A stretch of DNA of 64,000 nucleotides from Kribbella pittospori (GCF_004331465.1 NZ_SJKB01000009.1:124001-188000), one strand, 5' to 3'. Positions 41,592 through 52,448 are shown, numbered from the stretch's first letter. Numbers and translations are program-made. The notes: generated from the letters alone by a model not told the origin.

Positions 41592-43280
41592 ATGAACCCG
41601 CCTGCACACCGCCCCCAGGCCGCGATCATTCCCGTCCTGCTCACGCTGCTTCTCGCCCTCGCGGGCCTGGTCCTGGTCCCCTCGACCGGGACGGCCGCCA
41701 CCAATCTCGTCACCAACGGATCCTTCGAAACCGGCACCACGTCCGGGTGGTCCTGCCCGGCCGGCACGGTCTCCGGCTCGGCCCGCACCGGTAGCTACGC
41801 GCTCCAGGCCACCCCGAGCGGATCCGACATCGCCCGGTGCTCCCAATCGATACCGGTACAGCCCAATACGGCGTACACACTGTCCGCCTGGGTCAAGGGA
41901 TCGAACGTCTATCTGGGCGTCGACGGTGGACCCAGCACCTGGACCACGAGCAGCACGTGGAGCCAGCTGACAGTCCCCTTCACGAGCGGCGCTTCGGCCA
42001 CGTCCGTGACCATCTACCTGCACGGCTGGTACGGACTCCCGGCGTACCAGGCTGATGACGTCGTACTGGATGGTCCGGGTGGGACCGCGGACACCACGCC
42101 GCCGTCGACTCCTGGCGGACTGACGGTCGGCAGCCCGACCTCGAGTTCGTTGCAGCTCAACTGGTCCGCCGCGTCGGACGCGAACGGCATCGATCACTAC
42201 GACGTGGTGCGCGGGACGTCGGCCGCACAGAACGTCGGCGCCGTGACCAACTGGACCGCGACCGGTCTGAGCCCGAGTACGACGTACAGCTTCAAGGTGC
42301 GGGCGTGTGACCCGAGTGGCAACTGCTCGCCGTACGGCGCCACCGTCTCCGGCACGACCTCCAGTGGGCCGACGAACCCGCCGGCCAGCGATCTGCCGAA
42401 GCACATCGTCACCGGGTACTGGCAGAACTTCAACAATGGTGCGACGGTGCAGCGCATCTCCGACGTACCGGCGGCGTACGACCTGATCGCTGTCGCCTTC
42501 GCCGATGCGGATGCGTCCCGGCCGGGTGCCATCACCTTCACCCTGGACTCCGCCGGGCTCGGTGGGTACACCGTCGCCCAGTTCAAGGCGGATATCGCCG
42601 CGAAGAAGGCTGCCGGGAAGAAGGTCATCCTGTCGGTCGGTGGCCAGAACGGCACCATCTCGGTCGGCAACTCCACCGCCGCGAACAACTTCGCCGGCAG
42701 CGCGCTCGCCGTACTGCAGGAGTACGGGTTCGACGGGATCGACATCGACCTGGAGAACGGCGTCAACGCGCAGTACCTGGGTCAGGCGCTGCGCAGCCTG
42801 CAGGGCCAGTTCGGCAGCGGTCTGGTGATCGCGATGGCACCGCAGACGATCGACATGCAGAGTACGTCGTTCGAGTACTTCAAGCTCGCGCTGGCGATCA
42901 AGGACATCCTGACCGTGGTCAACGTGCAGTACTACAACTCCGGGTCGATGAACGGCTGCGACGGTCAGGTCTACTCGCAGGGCACGGTCGACTTCATCGC
43001 CGCGCAGGCCTGCATCATGCTGCAGGGCGGACTCCGGCCCGACCAGGTCGGCCTCGGCCTGCCGGCGTCGTCCCGTGCGGCCGGCAGCGGGTATGTCTCG
43101 CCGACGGTCGTCAACAACGCGCTGGACTGCCTGACCAAGGGCACTAACTGCGGCAACTTCAAGCCCAGCACCACGTGGCCGGGGCTGCGTGGCGCGATGA
43201 CGTGGTCGACCAACTGGGACGCGTTGAACGGCAACGCGTTCGCCAACCAGGTCGGATCCCACGTCCATTCACTGCCCTGA
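41592..43280 (+). CDS. Secreted GH18 chitinase with carbohydrate-binding and FnIII domains
   Basis: 562 residues. A signal peptide (hydrophobic 12-32, Thr-Ala-Ala near 37) is followed by a beta-sandwich CBM (about 38-160; Leu-Val-Thr-Asn-Gly-Ser-Phe-Glu-Thr-Gly start), an FnIII domain (about 168-258) and a GH18 barrel (about 270-562). The GH18 catalytic motif is Phe-Asp-Gly-Ile-Asp-Ile-Asp-Leu-Glu near 378-386, with Glu as acid. The barrel resembles Streptomyces ChiC/ChiA-type enzymes of subfamily A without the insertion domain. It hydrolyses extracellular chitin. A regulator gene follows 9 bp downstream. Confidence 0.93.
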   Translation: MNPPAHRPQAAIIPVLLTLLLALAGLVLVPSTGTAATNLVTNGSFETGTTSGWSCPAGTVSGSARTGSYALQATPSGSDIARCSQSIPVQPNTAYTLSAWVKGSNVYLGVDGGPSTWTTSSTWSQLTVPFTSGASATSVTIYLHGWYGLPAYQADDVVLDGPGGTADTTPPSTPGGLTVGSPTSSSLQLNWSAASDANGIDHYDVVRGTSAAQNVGAVTNWTATGLSPSTTYSFKVRACDPSGNCSPYGATVSGTTSSGPTNPPASDLPKHIVTGYWQNFNNGATVQRISDVPAAYDLIAVAFADADASRPGAITFTLDSAGLGGYTVAQFKADIAAKKAAGKKVILSVGGQNGTISVGNSTAANNFAGSALAVLQEYGFDGIDIDLENGVNAQYLGQALRSLQGQFGSGLVIAMAPQTIDMQSTSFEYFKLALAIKDILTVVNVQYYNSGSMNGCDGQVYSQGTVDFIAAQACIMLQGGLRPDQVGLGLPASSRAAGSGYVSPTVVNNALDCLTKGTNCGNFKPSTTWPGLRGAMTWSTNWDALNGNAFANQVGSHVHSLP

Positions 43281-43289
43281 CCCGCGGAC

Positions 43290-44207
43290 ATGCACAGCTA
43301 CCGACCCGCTCCGGTGCTGGAGGCGCTCGGTGTCTGCTCGGAGGACGAGCAGCTCTACCGGGCGCTTCTGGCCCGGCCGGATTGCACCACGATCGAGCTG
43401 TCCCATGACACTGGCTGGCCGGCTACCCGCGTCGGCCGGCATCTGCGGTCACTGCTGTCACTCGGCCTGGCCTCCCGCACGCCGGGGCGTCCTGCGCGCT
43501 ACGTCCCGGCCGTGCCGGAGGCTGCGGTCGAGTTGCTGGCGCTGCGGAAGCAGGCCGCGATCGTCGAGGCCCGCGTGGGTGCCTCGGTACTGACTGCGGA
43601 GTTTCGGGCGCGGCAGGACGCGTTCACTGCGGTCCGCGGTGCGGAGGCGATCGCTCAGCGGTTCTACCAGGCGCAGCAGTGCGCGCAGGACGAAGTACTC
43701 GTGCTGGATCGGCCGCCGTACGCGGTGGTGCCGATCGAGCCGCGGTGGGCGCATGGTGTGTCGTACCGGACGATCTACGACATGGCGTCGCTGTCGGAGC
43801 CGACTGACCTGGTGGCTGCCCGGTCTGCGGGTTGCCGGATCCTGCGCGACGTACCGCTGAAGTTGGTCGTCGTGGATCGGCGTACTGGGCTGCTGCCGAC
43901 GAGTCCGGATGTGGTGGTGGAGCTCGGGCCTTCGAGTCTGCTGGACGGACTGCTGCGGTTGTTCGAGCTGTTGTGGAAGCAGGCGAGTCCGTTGGCTCCG
44001 TCGGCTGCCGAGGGTCCGCTCAGCTTCGAGGATCAGCAGTTGTTGTCGCTGGCAGCGGCCGGGCTGACAGACCAGGCCATCGCCCGGCGGCTCGGTGTGG
44101 CACAGCGGACGGTGGAGCGTCGCATGCAACGCATCCTGAAGTCGCTGGATGCCACCACCCGCTTCCAGGCCGGCCTCCGCGCGGGCCAACGTGGGCTGCT
44201 GGTCTAG
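43290..44207 (+). CDS. TrmB/LuxR-type transcriptional regulator
   Basis: 305 residues. Residues 8-70 look like a TrmB winged helix (Leu-Gly-Val-Cys-Ser-Glu-Asp-Glu-Gln-Leu-Tyr-Arg-Ala-Leu-Leu). The middle is the effector region with Arg-Pro-Pro-Tyr-Ala near 148. The C-terminal 60 residues are a LuxR helix-turn-helix (Leu-Ser-Leu-Ala-Ala-Ala-Gly-Leu-Thr-Asp-Gln-Ala-Ile-Ala-Arg-Arg-Leu-Gly-Val and Thr-Val-Glu-Arg-Arg near 270). This two-HTH layout is common in Streptomyces and relatives. It follows the chitinase gene by 9 bp and may control it. Its TAG stop is part of the CTAG end of a fold-back element. Confidence 0.82.
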   Translation: MHSYRPAPVLEALGVCSEDEQLYRALLARPDCTTIELSHDTGWPATRVGRHLRSLLSLGLASRTPGRPARYVPAVPEAAVELLALRKQAAIVEARVGASVLTAEFRARQDAFTAVRGAEAIAQRFYQAQQCAQDEVLVLDRPPYAVVPIEPRWAHGVSYRTIYDMASLSEPTDLVAARSAGCRILRDVPLKLVVVDRRTGLLPTSPDVVVELGPSSLLDGLLRLFELLWKQASPLAPSAAEGPLSFEDQQLLSLAAAGLTDQAIARRLGVAQRTVERRMQRILKSLDATTRFQAGLRAGQRGLLV

Positions 44208-44372
44208 GTCGTGTCTGGTAATCCCCCGCCTACTGCGCGGCACTCGGCACGGCACTTCGCCGCACGTGAGCAAGGGCCACGATGCGCCGCATCGAGACCT
44301 TCGCTCCCGCGCACCGATGCACCGCACCGAGCACCTGCTCGCTACGGCGCGGGATTACCAGACACGACCTAG
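44204..44372. mobile_element. MITE-like fold-back element, copy 2
   Basis: 169 bp bounded by CTAG at both sides, with 25-bp terminal inverted repeats (one mismatch). In reverse orientation it aligns with the element at 39103-39274. Each flanking CTAG provides the stop codon of the neighbouring convergent gene. No coding capacity. Confidence 0.75.
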
Positions 44373-44818
44373 TCGGTCACATCGGCGACGGTGGCGTTGA
44401 GGACCTTGGCCAGGTCCTCGGCGTTCACCGTCATCCCCACGCCGTGGTCGCCGCCGCCGATCGAGATGGTGCCGGTGATCCGTTCGTCGGCGATGACCGG
44501 CCAGGCGTGGGTGCTGCCGAGCGGGGTGATGGCGCCGCGGACGTAGCCGGTCACGTCGAACGCGGTGTCCTTGTCCGGCATCGAGATGCGATTGACGCCG
44601 AGGAGCGACCGGAGCTTGGGCCAGGCGATCTCCCGGTCGCCGGGGACGAGCACGAACCGGTAGTCGTCGTCGGCCAGCCGCACCACGATCGTCTTGATCA
44701 GCCGGGCCGGCTCGATGCCGCGTGCGGCCGCGGCCTCCTCGAGCGAGTTGACTCGTCCGTGCCGGGTCACCTCGTAGCTGAGACCCAACTGGTCGGCTGC
44801 ATCGGTCGCTTTGGTCAC
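44369..44818 (-). CDS. YbaK/EbsC-family aminoacyl-tRNA deacylase
   Basis: 149 residues from a GTG at 44818. YbaK motifs are seen: Lys-Thr-Ile-Val-Val-Arg near 42-47, Val-Pro-Gly-Asp-Arg-Glu-Ile near 58-64, Gly-Ala-Ile-Thr-Pro-Leu-Gly near 95-101 and Ser-Ile-Gly-Gly-Gly near 120. Lys42 corresponds to the catalytic lysine. Members remove Cys from mischarged tRNA-Pro (YbaK) or have related trans-editing roles; this one lacks the features to decide. Its stop overlaps the element end. Confidence 0.88.
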   Translation of the reverse strand: MTKATDAADQLGLSYEVTRHGRVNSLEEAAAARGIEPARLIKTIVVRLADDDYRFVLVPGDREIAWPKLRSLLGVNRISMPDKDTAFDVTGYVRGAITPLGSTHAWPVIADERITGTISIGGGDHGVGMTVNAEDLAKVLNATVADVTD

Positions 44819-44822
44819 CCGG

Positions 44823-46049
44823 CTAGTTTGGCACCTTGCTCGGAACGCCCTTGAGGACGATCGACAGCACCAGCGCGACCAGGAACAGTGCACCGGCCTC
44901 CAATGCGACTCCACTCCAGCCCGCGCTGCTCCACGCCGTACCTGCCAGACCGCCGAAGACGGACGAGCCCAGGTAGAAGGAGAAGAGGTACAGGCTGGCT
45001 GCCTGTCCGGTGCCGCCGCCACCGGCGTGCGCCCGGACTGCGACCCATCCACCGGCGACACCGTGGACCGCGAAGAAGCCTGCGGTCATGACTGCGAGCC
45101 CCAGGATGATCAGCGGGAGCGGCGCGGCCAGCGTGATCGCGACTCCGGCCAGCGTGATGAGGCAGCCGACAGGTACGACGACGCGACGCCCGTACCGGTC
45201 TGCCAGTGACCCTGCCGTCGCCGACCCGACGGAGCCGAGCAGATAGACGCAAAAGACCAGCCCGGCCGCCCCGGAGCTCAGCAGGTACGGCGCTTCGGAC
45301 AGCCGGAAGACAGCTCCGTTGTAGACGGCGACGAACGCGCCCACCGCGGTGGCCGCGATTCCGTAGAGGGCCAGCAGCGCGGGATCACGTAGTACTCGAC
45401 CGGTCTGCTGGAGGAGCTGTCGCGGACTGGCTGGGCTTGGGTGGAAGTTCTGCGACGACGGGAGTAGAAGCCAGACCAGCGCAGCACACAGGACGCCGAC
45501 CAGTGCGATGCCGGCGGTCGCGACGCGCCAGCCGCCGAGGTCGTCGAGTCCTCCCGCGATCAGACGACCCGTCATGCCGCCGACCGCCGTACCCGCGATG
45601 TAGAGGCCGCTGGCGCGGGCGTGACTGGACGAGTGCACCTCTTCTCTGAGGTAGGCCATCGCGACGGCGGGCAGTCCGGCCATGGCGACGCCCTGGAGAC
45701 CGCGGAGGGCGAGCAGGGTGTGCCAGGTCGGCGCGACTGCGGTGAGTACGGCGAAGCCGGAGGTGGCTGCGACCGACCAGCGCATCAGAGTGGTCCGTCC
45801 GACCACCTCGGAGGCCGGGCCTGCGATCAGCAGAGCGATACCGAGTCCGAGAGTGGCGAGGGAGACGGTGAAGGCGCTCTGGCTGGGGGAGACGTGGAAC
45901 GCGTCGACCAGTTCGGGCAGCAGCGGCTGGGTGCTGTAGAGCAGTGCGAACGTCGCCAGTCCGGCTGCGAAGAGTGCGATCGAGAGTTTGCGGTACTCGC
46001 GGTCTCCGGGGCGGTAGCCGGGCTCGGTCAGTTTCGGGGCGACGTGCAT
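44823..46049 (-). CDS. MFS transporter, YnfM/inner-membrane proton-driven type
   Basis: 408 residues with twelve hydrophobic helices. Leu-Tyr-Ser-Thr-Gln-Pro-Leu-Leu-Pro-Glu-Leu near 36-46 and Gly-Pro-Ala-Ser-Glu-Val-Val-Gly-Arg-Thr near 78-87 are the marks of the YnfM-like group of DHA1 exporters. The gene is divergent from the LysR-type regulator at 46121, which probably controls it, and is 4 bp before the YbaK gene, so both are likely on one message. Confidence 0.88.
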   Translation of the reverse strand: MHVAPKLTEPGYRPGDREYRKLSIALFAAGLATFALLYSTQPLLPELVDAFHVSPSQSAFTVSLATLGLGIALLIAGPASEVVGRTTLMRWSVAATSGFAVLTAVAPTWHTLLALRGLQGVAMAGLPAVAMAYLREEVHSSSHARASGLYIAGTAVGGMTGRLIAGGLDDLGGWRVATAGIALVGVLCAALVWLLLPSSQNFHPSPASPRQLLQQTGRVLRDPALLALYGIAATAVGAFVAVYNGAVFRLSEAPYLLSSGAAGLVFCVYLLGSVGSATAGSLADRYGRRVVVPVGCLITLAGVAITLAAPLPLIILGLAVMTAGFFAVHGVAGGWVAVRAHAGGGGTGQAASLYLFSFYLGSSVFGGLAGTAWSSAGWSGVALEAGALFLVALVLSIVLKGVPSKVPN

Positions 46050-46075
46050 GTCTTCGACGGTCGCACAGCTTGTGC

Positions 46076-46123
46076 CATACGTAAAATGTCGATCTCAGCA
46101 GTTACCGATACGCTTTTGGTATG
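46076..46123. promoter_or_regulatory. LysR-type binding dyad between divergent genes
   Basis: CATACGTAAAA and CTTTTGGTATG form an imperfect inverted repeat spanning the start region of the lysR-type gene. It is the only strong dyad in the 71-bp divergent region and is AT-rich against its surroundings. Confidence 0.45.
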
Positions 46124-47008
46124 AACATCGAGGACCTGCGGTGGTTCGCCGTACTCGCAGAGACTGAGCATCTGACCGAGGCGGCCGCGGCGCTGGGCAC
46201 CAGCCAGCCGAATCTGTCCCGGTCGCTGCGGCGGGTCGAGAGTGCGTTCGGGGTCCAGCTGTTCGAGCGCGAGCATCGCGGCGTACGGCTGAATCCCTAC
46301 GGCCGGCTCGTCCTCGAGGCAGCCCAGGCCGGTACGGCGGCGGTCGACTCGGCCCGGCGGCGGATCGACGCACTGATCGATCCGGAATCGGGGATGGTCC
46401 GGCTCGGATTCCTGCACTCGGTCGCGACCAGCCTGGTGCCCGACCTGCTGAAGGCGTTCCGTGAGGTGGCGCCGAGCGTTCGGTTCGCACTGCGACAGGA
46501 GCCGTCCCACGACATCGTCCAGGACCTCGTCAGCGGTGAGGCCGAGATCGGCATCATTGCGCCACGGCCGGACCCGGAGGCGTTCGGCTGGCACCTGATG
46601 GAGCAGCAGCGGCTGTGCCTGCAGGTCCCACCCGGGCACCCGTTCGCGTCACGGCGCCGGGTGGAGCTCGCGGCGGCGGCTGACGAGCCGTTCATCGGGC
46701 TGCGACCGGGGTTCGGCTTCCGGCGGATCAGCGAGGAGCTGTGCCGGGCGGCCGGGTTCACGCCGCAGCTGGCCTTCGAGGCGACCGACCTGGCCACCAT
46801 CGACGGCCTGGTGGGTGCGGGCCTCGGAGTGGCCGTTCTGCCGGCCGGTGCGGTCCGTGGCAGCGACAGCGGGGCCGTGTCGGTGCCACTCGCCGGTGTT
46901 CAGGCCCGACGGGAGGTCGGTATGGCGTGGCGGCTGCGGACACAGCTCACACCGGCCGCTGAGCGGTTCCGTACGTTCGTCCGGTCCCGGCCCGCGACGT
47001 CCACCTGA
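46121..47008 (+). CDS. LysR-family transcriptional regulator
   Basis: 295 residues. The N-terminal winged helix starts Met-Asn-Ile-Glu-Asp-Leu-Arg-Trp-Phe and has Thr-Glu-Ala-Ala-Ala-Ala-Leu-Gly-Thr-Ser-Gln-Pro-Asn-Leu-Ser-Arg-Ser near 19-35. The effector domain covers 88-295. It is expected to regulate the divergent MFS gene and itself. The ligand is not predictable. Confidence 0.93.
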   Translation: MNIEDLRWFAVLAETEHLTEAAAALGTSQPNLSRSLRRVESAFGVQLFEREHRGVRLNPYGRLVLEAAQAGTAAVDSARRRIDALIDPESGMVRLGFLHSVATSLVPDLLKAFREVAPSVRFALRQEPSHDIVQDLVSGEAEIGIIAPRPDPEAFGWHLMEQQRLCLQVPPGHPFASRRRVELAAAADEPFIGLRPGFGFRRISEELCRAAGFTPQLAFEATDLATIDGLVGAGLGVAVLPAGAVRGSDSGAVSVPLAGVQARREVGMAWRLRTQLTPAAERFRTFVRSRPATST

Positions 47009-47080
47009 CTTTCGTAGCGTCCGTCCCATTTCTGCGGTGTCGACTTGCAGAGAGAGGGCTTTCCCCCGCACAGTTTCTCC

Positions 47081-47836
47081 GTGAGGAAGCGTCTCAGTTC
47101 GTTCAGGCCGAGCCGGCGGCTGCTGTTCGCGGCGGGTACGGCGGCCGCGGCGTCGACTGTCGCGTCGGCCGCGACGGCCACTGCCACGAGCGTCGAGGCC
47201 AGCGTGGCCGGTGTCTACGGTTCGGGAGTGCTGGGCACCTGGGAGCGGCAGGCGTTCGCGATCTCCACCGCGGCGCAGATCCGCAAGGCCCAGGAGACCG
47301 ACGGCGTCTTCATGTTCGGCGACAGCATCGCCCTCCAGGACGCCCGGTCACTGGCGAAACAGCTGACTCTGGTCGGCATCAACATCGCCGCCAACAACTG
47401 GGCCGGCCGGCCGTCCACGCCTGCCGTCGACGCTCTGAACACCTGGGCCCAGGACTACGGCCTGCCGCACCGCATCCTGATGTCGGTCGGCTCCAACGAC
47501 ATCTTCACGCCGCCCGCGGTGGCTGCGCAGATCGAGCGGACGATGCAGATCGTCGGCGAGGACCGGACGGTCTTCTGGGTGAACATCCAGGCCGCCCGCA
47601 CGCTGTACGGTCCGGCTGTCCAGGTCGCCGACCAGCGCAACAGCGCCTGGATCAACCTGCAGCTGGCCGAGGCGCAGCGCCGGCACGACAACCTCCGCAT
47701 CATCCAGTGGGCCGAGCACCTGGCCGCCAAGCCGGAGCGCCTGCAGCTGTACCTGCGCGACGGCCTGCATCCCTCGATCCCGCGTGGCCAGAACGCCCGC
47801 AACGCCCTCATCGTCAAGGCGCTCAAGTCCGGCTGA
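47081..47836 (+). CDS. Exported SGNH-hydrolase-like protein
   Basis: 251 residues from a GTG at 47081. The N-terminus has basic residues and Ser-Arg-Arg-Leu-Leu-Phe-Ala-Ala-Gly, a Tat-like signal, with a long Ala/Thr stretch to about 40. SGNH blocks are seen: Gly-Asp-Ser-Ile near 82-85 (block I), Asn-Asn-Trp-Ala-Gly-Arg near 105 (block II-like), Gly-Ser-Asn-Asp near 137-140 (block III, Asn) and Asp-Gly-Leu-His-Pro-Ser near 226-231 (block V). It could be an O-acetyl esterase or lipase. An upstream TTG at 47045 would add 12 residues; neither start has a good ribosome binding site. Confidence 0.72.
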   Translation: MRKRLSSFRPSRRLLFAAGTAAAASTVASAATATATSVEASVAGVYGSGVLGTWERQAFAISTAAQIRKAQETDGVFMFGDSIALQDARSLAKQLTLVGINIAANNWAGRPSTPAVDALNTWAQDYGLPHRILMSVGSNDIFTPPAVAAQIERTMQIVGEDRTVFWVNIQAARTLYGPAVQVADQRNSAWINLQLAEAQRRHDNLRIIQWAEHLAAKPERLQLYLRDGLHPSIPRGQNARNALIVKALKSG

Positions 47837-47876
47837 GCGGCGTACGGGGTGATTGCCCCGCACGCCGCCGTACCGG

Positions 47877-49418
47877 TCAGAAGCCCGCTGTGATCCGGGT
47901 GAACTCCCAGTCGGGCTGTGCGATGCCGCTGCAGTTCGAGACCACGCCGCCACCGGCGCAGCCGCGGTCACGGTTCACCGACCAGAACGCCAGCCGGCCG
48001 AGCCCGTTACTCTTGGCCCAGTTGGTGATGTTCTGCCAGGTCGCCGTGGTGGTCATCTCCTGCTGGTCGGACAGACCGTTCATGCCGGAGATGCCCTGGT
48101 GGGCGTAGGCGTCCGCAGTACTCCAGCCGAAGGTCGCCTTCAGCTTGTTGTTCAGGCCCTGGGACGCGGCCACCGTGTCGTTGTAGATGTTGGCGCTGCC
48201 GAAGTCGAACGGCATCAGCGTGAAGATGTCGATGTTCGCGCCGAGCGCCGCGGACCGCTCGATCAGCCGGTTGCCGTAGTAGTTCGGGCCGGTGGTCGAG
48301 GTACCGAAGGTCAGGATCGTCTGGATCCCGGGGTTGTTCTGCTTGACGATCTTCAGCGCGGTCAGGATCCGGTCCTGGACGGCCTCGTTCTCGAACTCGT
48401 CGGAGTTCTCGATGTCGATGTCGATCGCCTTCAGGTTGTAGGCGCTGATCACCTGCTGGTACGCGCCGGCCAGTGCCTCCGGGGTGCTGCAGTTCGGGCC
48501 GAGCTTGTTGCCGCTCCAGCCGCCGATCGACGGCACGATGTCGCCACCGGCTGCCCGGATCTGGGCGATCGCGTTGGCGTCGGCGCCGCCCTGCAGCGGC
48601 CGGTTGCCGTCCCAGGCCGGGTTGCAGCCGCCGGACGAGAGGATGAAGGCCATCGTGAACCACTTGATGCCGGTCGCGTTCATCACGGTCGCCGGGTTGG
48701 GCGGGTCACCCCAGCCCATGTAGAGGTACGGCGCGGCCCGGCGGGTGCCGGTGTTGCCGCCACCGGTGGAGGTCTTCACGGAGATCGTCGTACTCTTCGG
48801 GCCTTCACCTGCACTGTTGGAAGCGCTGACCTGATAGCTGTACGTCGTGTTGGCCGCCAGACCGGAGTCCGTGTACGACGTACCGGTCGGGCTGCCGACC
48901 TTCGCGCCGTTGCGGTAGACGCTGTAGCTCGTTGCACCGCTGGGTGCTGACCAGGTCAGGCTGACGGACGAGGCGGACGCCGTACCGGAGAGGCCGGTTG
49001 GTGCACCGGGGGCGGTGCCGCCACCGCCTCCAGTGCAGGAGCCACCGTTCAGCCGGCAGGCCGCCAGACCGGGGAAGTTGCCCGGGCTGCCGTTGAAGCC
49101 GAACGTGACTGTTGCTCCGGGGGCGAGCGGTCCGGCCCAGCTGGGAGGGGTGAAGGTATGCGTCTGGCCGCTGCTGCTCCTGGTCGCGTCCCACGAGCTC
49201 GAGATCGTGTAGCCGGACGGGAAGTCGAGTGCGACCGACCAGGTGCTCAGTGAACTGGTGGTGCCGTTGGTGACAGTCACCTTGCCTTCGAACCCGCTGC
49301 CCCAGTCGGACACCTTGGTGAAGGCTGCAGTGACTCCTGCGGCGTTCGCCGCCTGTGCTGTCAGCAGTGCGATGACCACTGCGGTGATGGCTGCTATCGC
49401 CAGAGTGATGCGTTTCAT
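47877..49418 (-). CDS. Secreted GH18 chitinase with CBM2 and FnIII domains
   Basis: 513 residues. The signal peptide (6-26) is followed by a CBM2-type cellulose/chitin-binding domain (about 28-128; Val-Thr-Ala-Ala-Phe-Thr-Lys-Val-Ser-Asp-Trp-Gly-Ser-Gly-Phe-Glu-Gly), FnIII (about 138-222) and a GH18 barrel (about 230-513). The catalytic segment is Ala-Ile-Asp-Ile-Asp-Ile-Glu-Asn near 330-337; the Asp-Ile-Glu-Asn wording is that of bacterial exo-acting subgroup enzymes and differs from the other two chitinases here. It lies 28 bp downstream of the next chitinase gene, probably in one operon. Confidence 0.92.
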   Translation of the reverse strand: MKRITLAIAAITAVVIALLTAQAANAAGVTAAFTKVSDWGSGFEGKVTVTNGTTSSLSTWSVALDFPSGYTISSSWDATRSSSGQTHTFTPPSWAGPLAPGATVTFGFNGSPGNFPGLAACRLNGGSCTGGGGGTAPGAPTGLSGTASASSVSLTWSAPSGATSYSVYRNGAKVGSPTGTSYTDSGLAANTTYSYQVSASNSAGEGPKSTTISVKTSTGGGNTGTRRAAPYLYMGWGDPPNPATVMNATGIKWFTMAFILSSGGCNPAWDGNRPLQGGADANAIAQIRAAGGDIVPSIGGWSGNKLGPNCSTPEALAGAYQQVISAYNLKAIDIDIENSDEFENEAVQDRILTALKIVKQNNPGIQTILTFGTSTTGPNYYGNRLIERSAALGANIDIFTLMPFDFGSANIYNDTVAASQGLNNKLKATFGWSTADAYAHQGISGMNGLSDQQEMTTTATWQNITNWAKSNGLGRLAFWSVNRDRGCAGGGVVSNCSGIAQPDWEFTRITAGF

Positions 49419-49446
49419 GATGCTCCGATCAGTGGGCGGTACGTGA

Positions 49447-51165
<1,719 letters not shown>

Positions 51166-51368
51166 GGGCGGGTCCTCCGGAGCTGGGACGGAAGCGGTCC
51201 GGTGAAATTTAGTTAAAGACGCTTCGAAAGGAACGGTAACCGGTCGCGACGCGTTGGTCGCCGCCTCGTCGTGGCGGATTCCCGCTGCTGGCGGGAAGCC
51301 GACAAGCCTTTGTCCACAGGGATCCGGTTGGTTGTCCGGAGCGGGCCCGGGAACGGCATGTTCTAGGC

Positions 51369-52448
51369 ATGGACACAACTTCGGTTCCCGCATCGGTGCT
51401 CATGGCAACTACCAACGAGGTGCTCCTCGACGACCTGCTCCGGCTGGCGGCGGCCGCGTCGATCACGCCGCTGGTCGAGCACGACCTGCACGGGCTGCGC
51501 CGCAGCTGGCAGTCCTGCCCACTGGTCGTCGTCGGCCGGGACCTGGCCGAGTTGCTGGCTCACAAGCAGGCGGATCATCGACCAGGTGTAGTTGTCGTGG
51601 GTTCGGCGCTCGACGGCGACGAGCTGTATCGATGCGCCTTTGAGATCGGTGCGGATGCCGTGTTTCGCCTGCCGGCCGAGGAGCCCGGTTTGGCCGGCAA
51701 GCTTGCCGACACCTTGGACGGTGGCGTGCGGACGGCTCTCACGCTCGCGTTCGTCGGTGGGTGTGGTGGGGCTGGGGCGACGACGCTCGCGTCGGCGGTC
51801 GCGGTGTTCGGGAATCGGCGTGGGTTCCGCACGATGTTGATCGACGGCGATCCGCTCGGTGGTGGGATCGAGTTGGCCCTCGGTATCGAGCGTGACGACG
51901 GAGATCGTTGGCCGAAGTTGCTCAATGCGTCGGGCCGGATTAGTGCGGCCGCTCTGCGTTCTGCCCTGCCGACGGTCGACGGGCTGGCAGTGCTGTCCTG
52001 GGATCAGTCTGATGTGGCGGTGCTGTCGCCGGAAACGATGAGTTCGGTGCTGGGTGCTGCCCAACGTAGTAGTGATCTGGTGGTTGTCGATCTGCCGCGA
52101 CGTGCGGATCCGGCGGTTGAGGAGGGCTTCATCCGTGCCGCTGCCACGTTGCTGGTCGTGCCCCGCGACGTCCGGTCGGTGGCTGCGGCCAAGCGCCTGG
52201 TGGGTCCGCTGCGCGCTGTCGCCGGCGATCTTCGCGTCGTCACCCGCGAATCACGTGTGAGCGGCCTCGCCGCCACTGACGTCGCCTCGCACTTGTCTTT
52301 GCCGTTAGCAACAAATGTCGGGTGGGAGCGCGACCTCCCGGATGCCATGGACCAGGGCCGCTTCGAACCTCGGCCCCGAGGTCCACTGGCCCGCGCGGCC
52401 AGCACGCTCCTCGACGTGTTCGGACTCCTCGAAGCGGTCGCGGCATGA
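51369..52448 (+). CDS. ssd: Septum-site-determining protein Ssd / CpaE-like ATPase
   Basis: 359 residues. The N-terminal receiver-like domain (10-110) is followed by a MinD/ParA-type ATPase with the deviant Walker A Gly-Gly-Cys-Gly-Gly-Ala-Gly-Ala-Thr-Thr near 129-138, Leu-Ile-Asp-Gly-Asp-Pro-Leu-Gly-Gly-Gly near 156-165 and Val-Val-Asp-Leu-Pro near 237. It is the homologue of M. tuberculosis Rv3660c and of CpaE/TadZ, which places the Tad pilus machine at the cell pole. It starts the six-gene tad run and overlaps tadA by 4 bp. Confidence 0.9.
   Translation: MDTTSVPASVLMATTNEVLLDDLLRLAAAASITPLVEHDLHGLRRSWQSCPLVVVGRDLAELLAHKQADHRPGVVVVGSALDGDELYRCAFEIGADAVFRLPAEEPGLAGKLADTLDGGVRTALTLAFVGGCGGAGATTLASAVAVFGNRRGFRTMLIDGDPLGGGIELALGIERDDGDRWPKLLNASGRISAAALRSALPTVDGLAVLSWDQSDVAVLSPETMSSVLGAAQRSSDLVVVDLPRRADPAVEEGFIRAAATLLVVPRDVRSVAAAKRLVGPLRAVAGDLRVVTRESRVSGLAATDVASHLSLPLATNVGWERDLPDAMDQGRFEPRPRGPLARAASTLLDVFGLLEAVAA

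Noticed and set aside
44200..44215. DasR-type operator near TGGTCTAGGTC
   Set aside because: The match is the CTAG end of the fold-back element beside a gene 3' end, not upstream of a chitinase gene.
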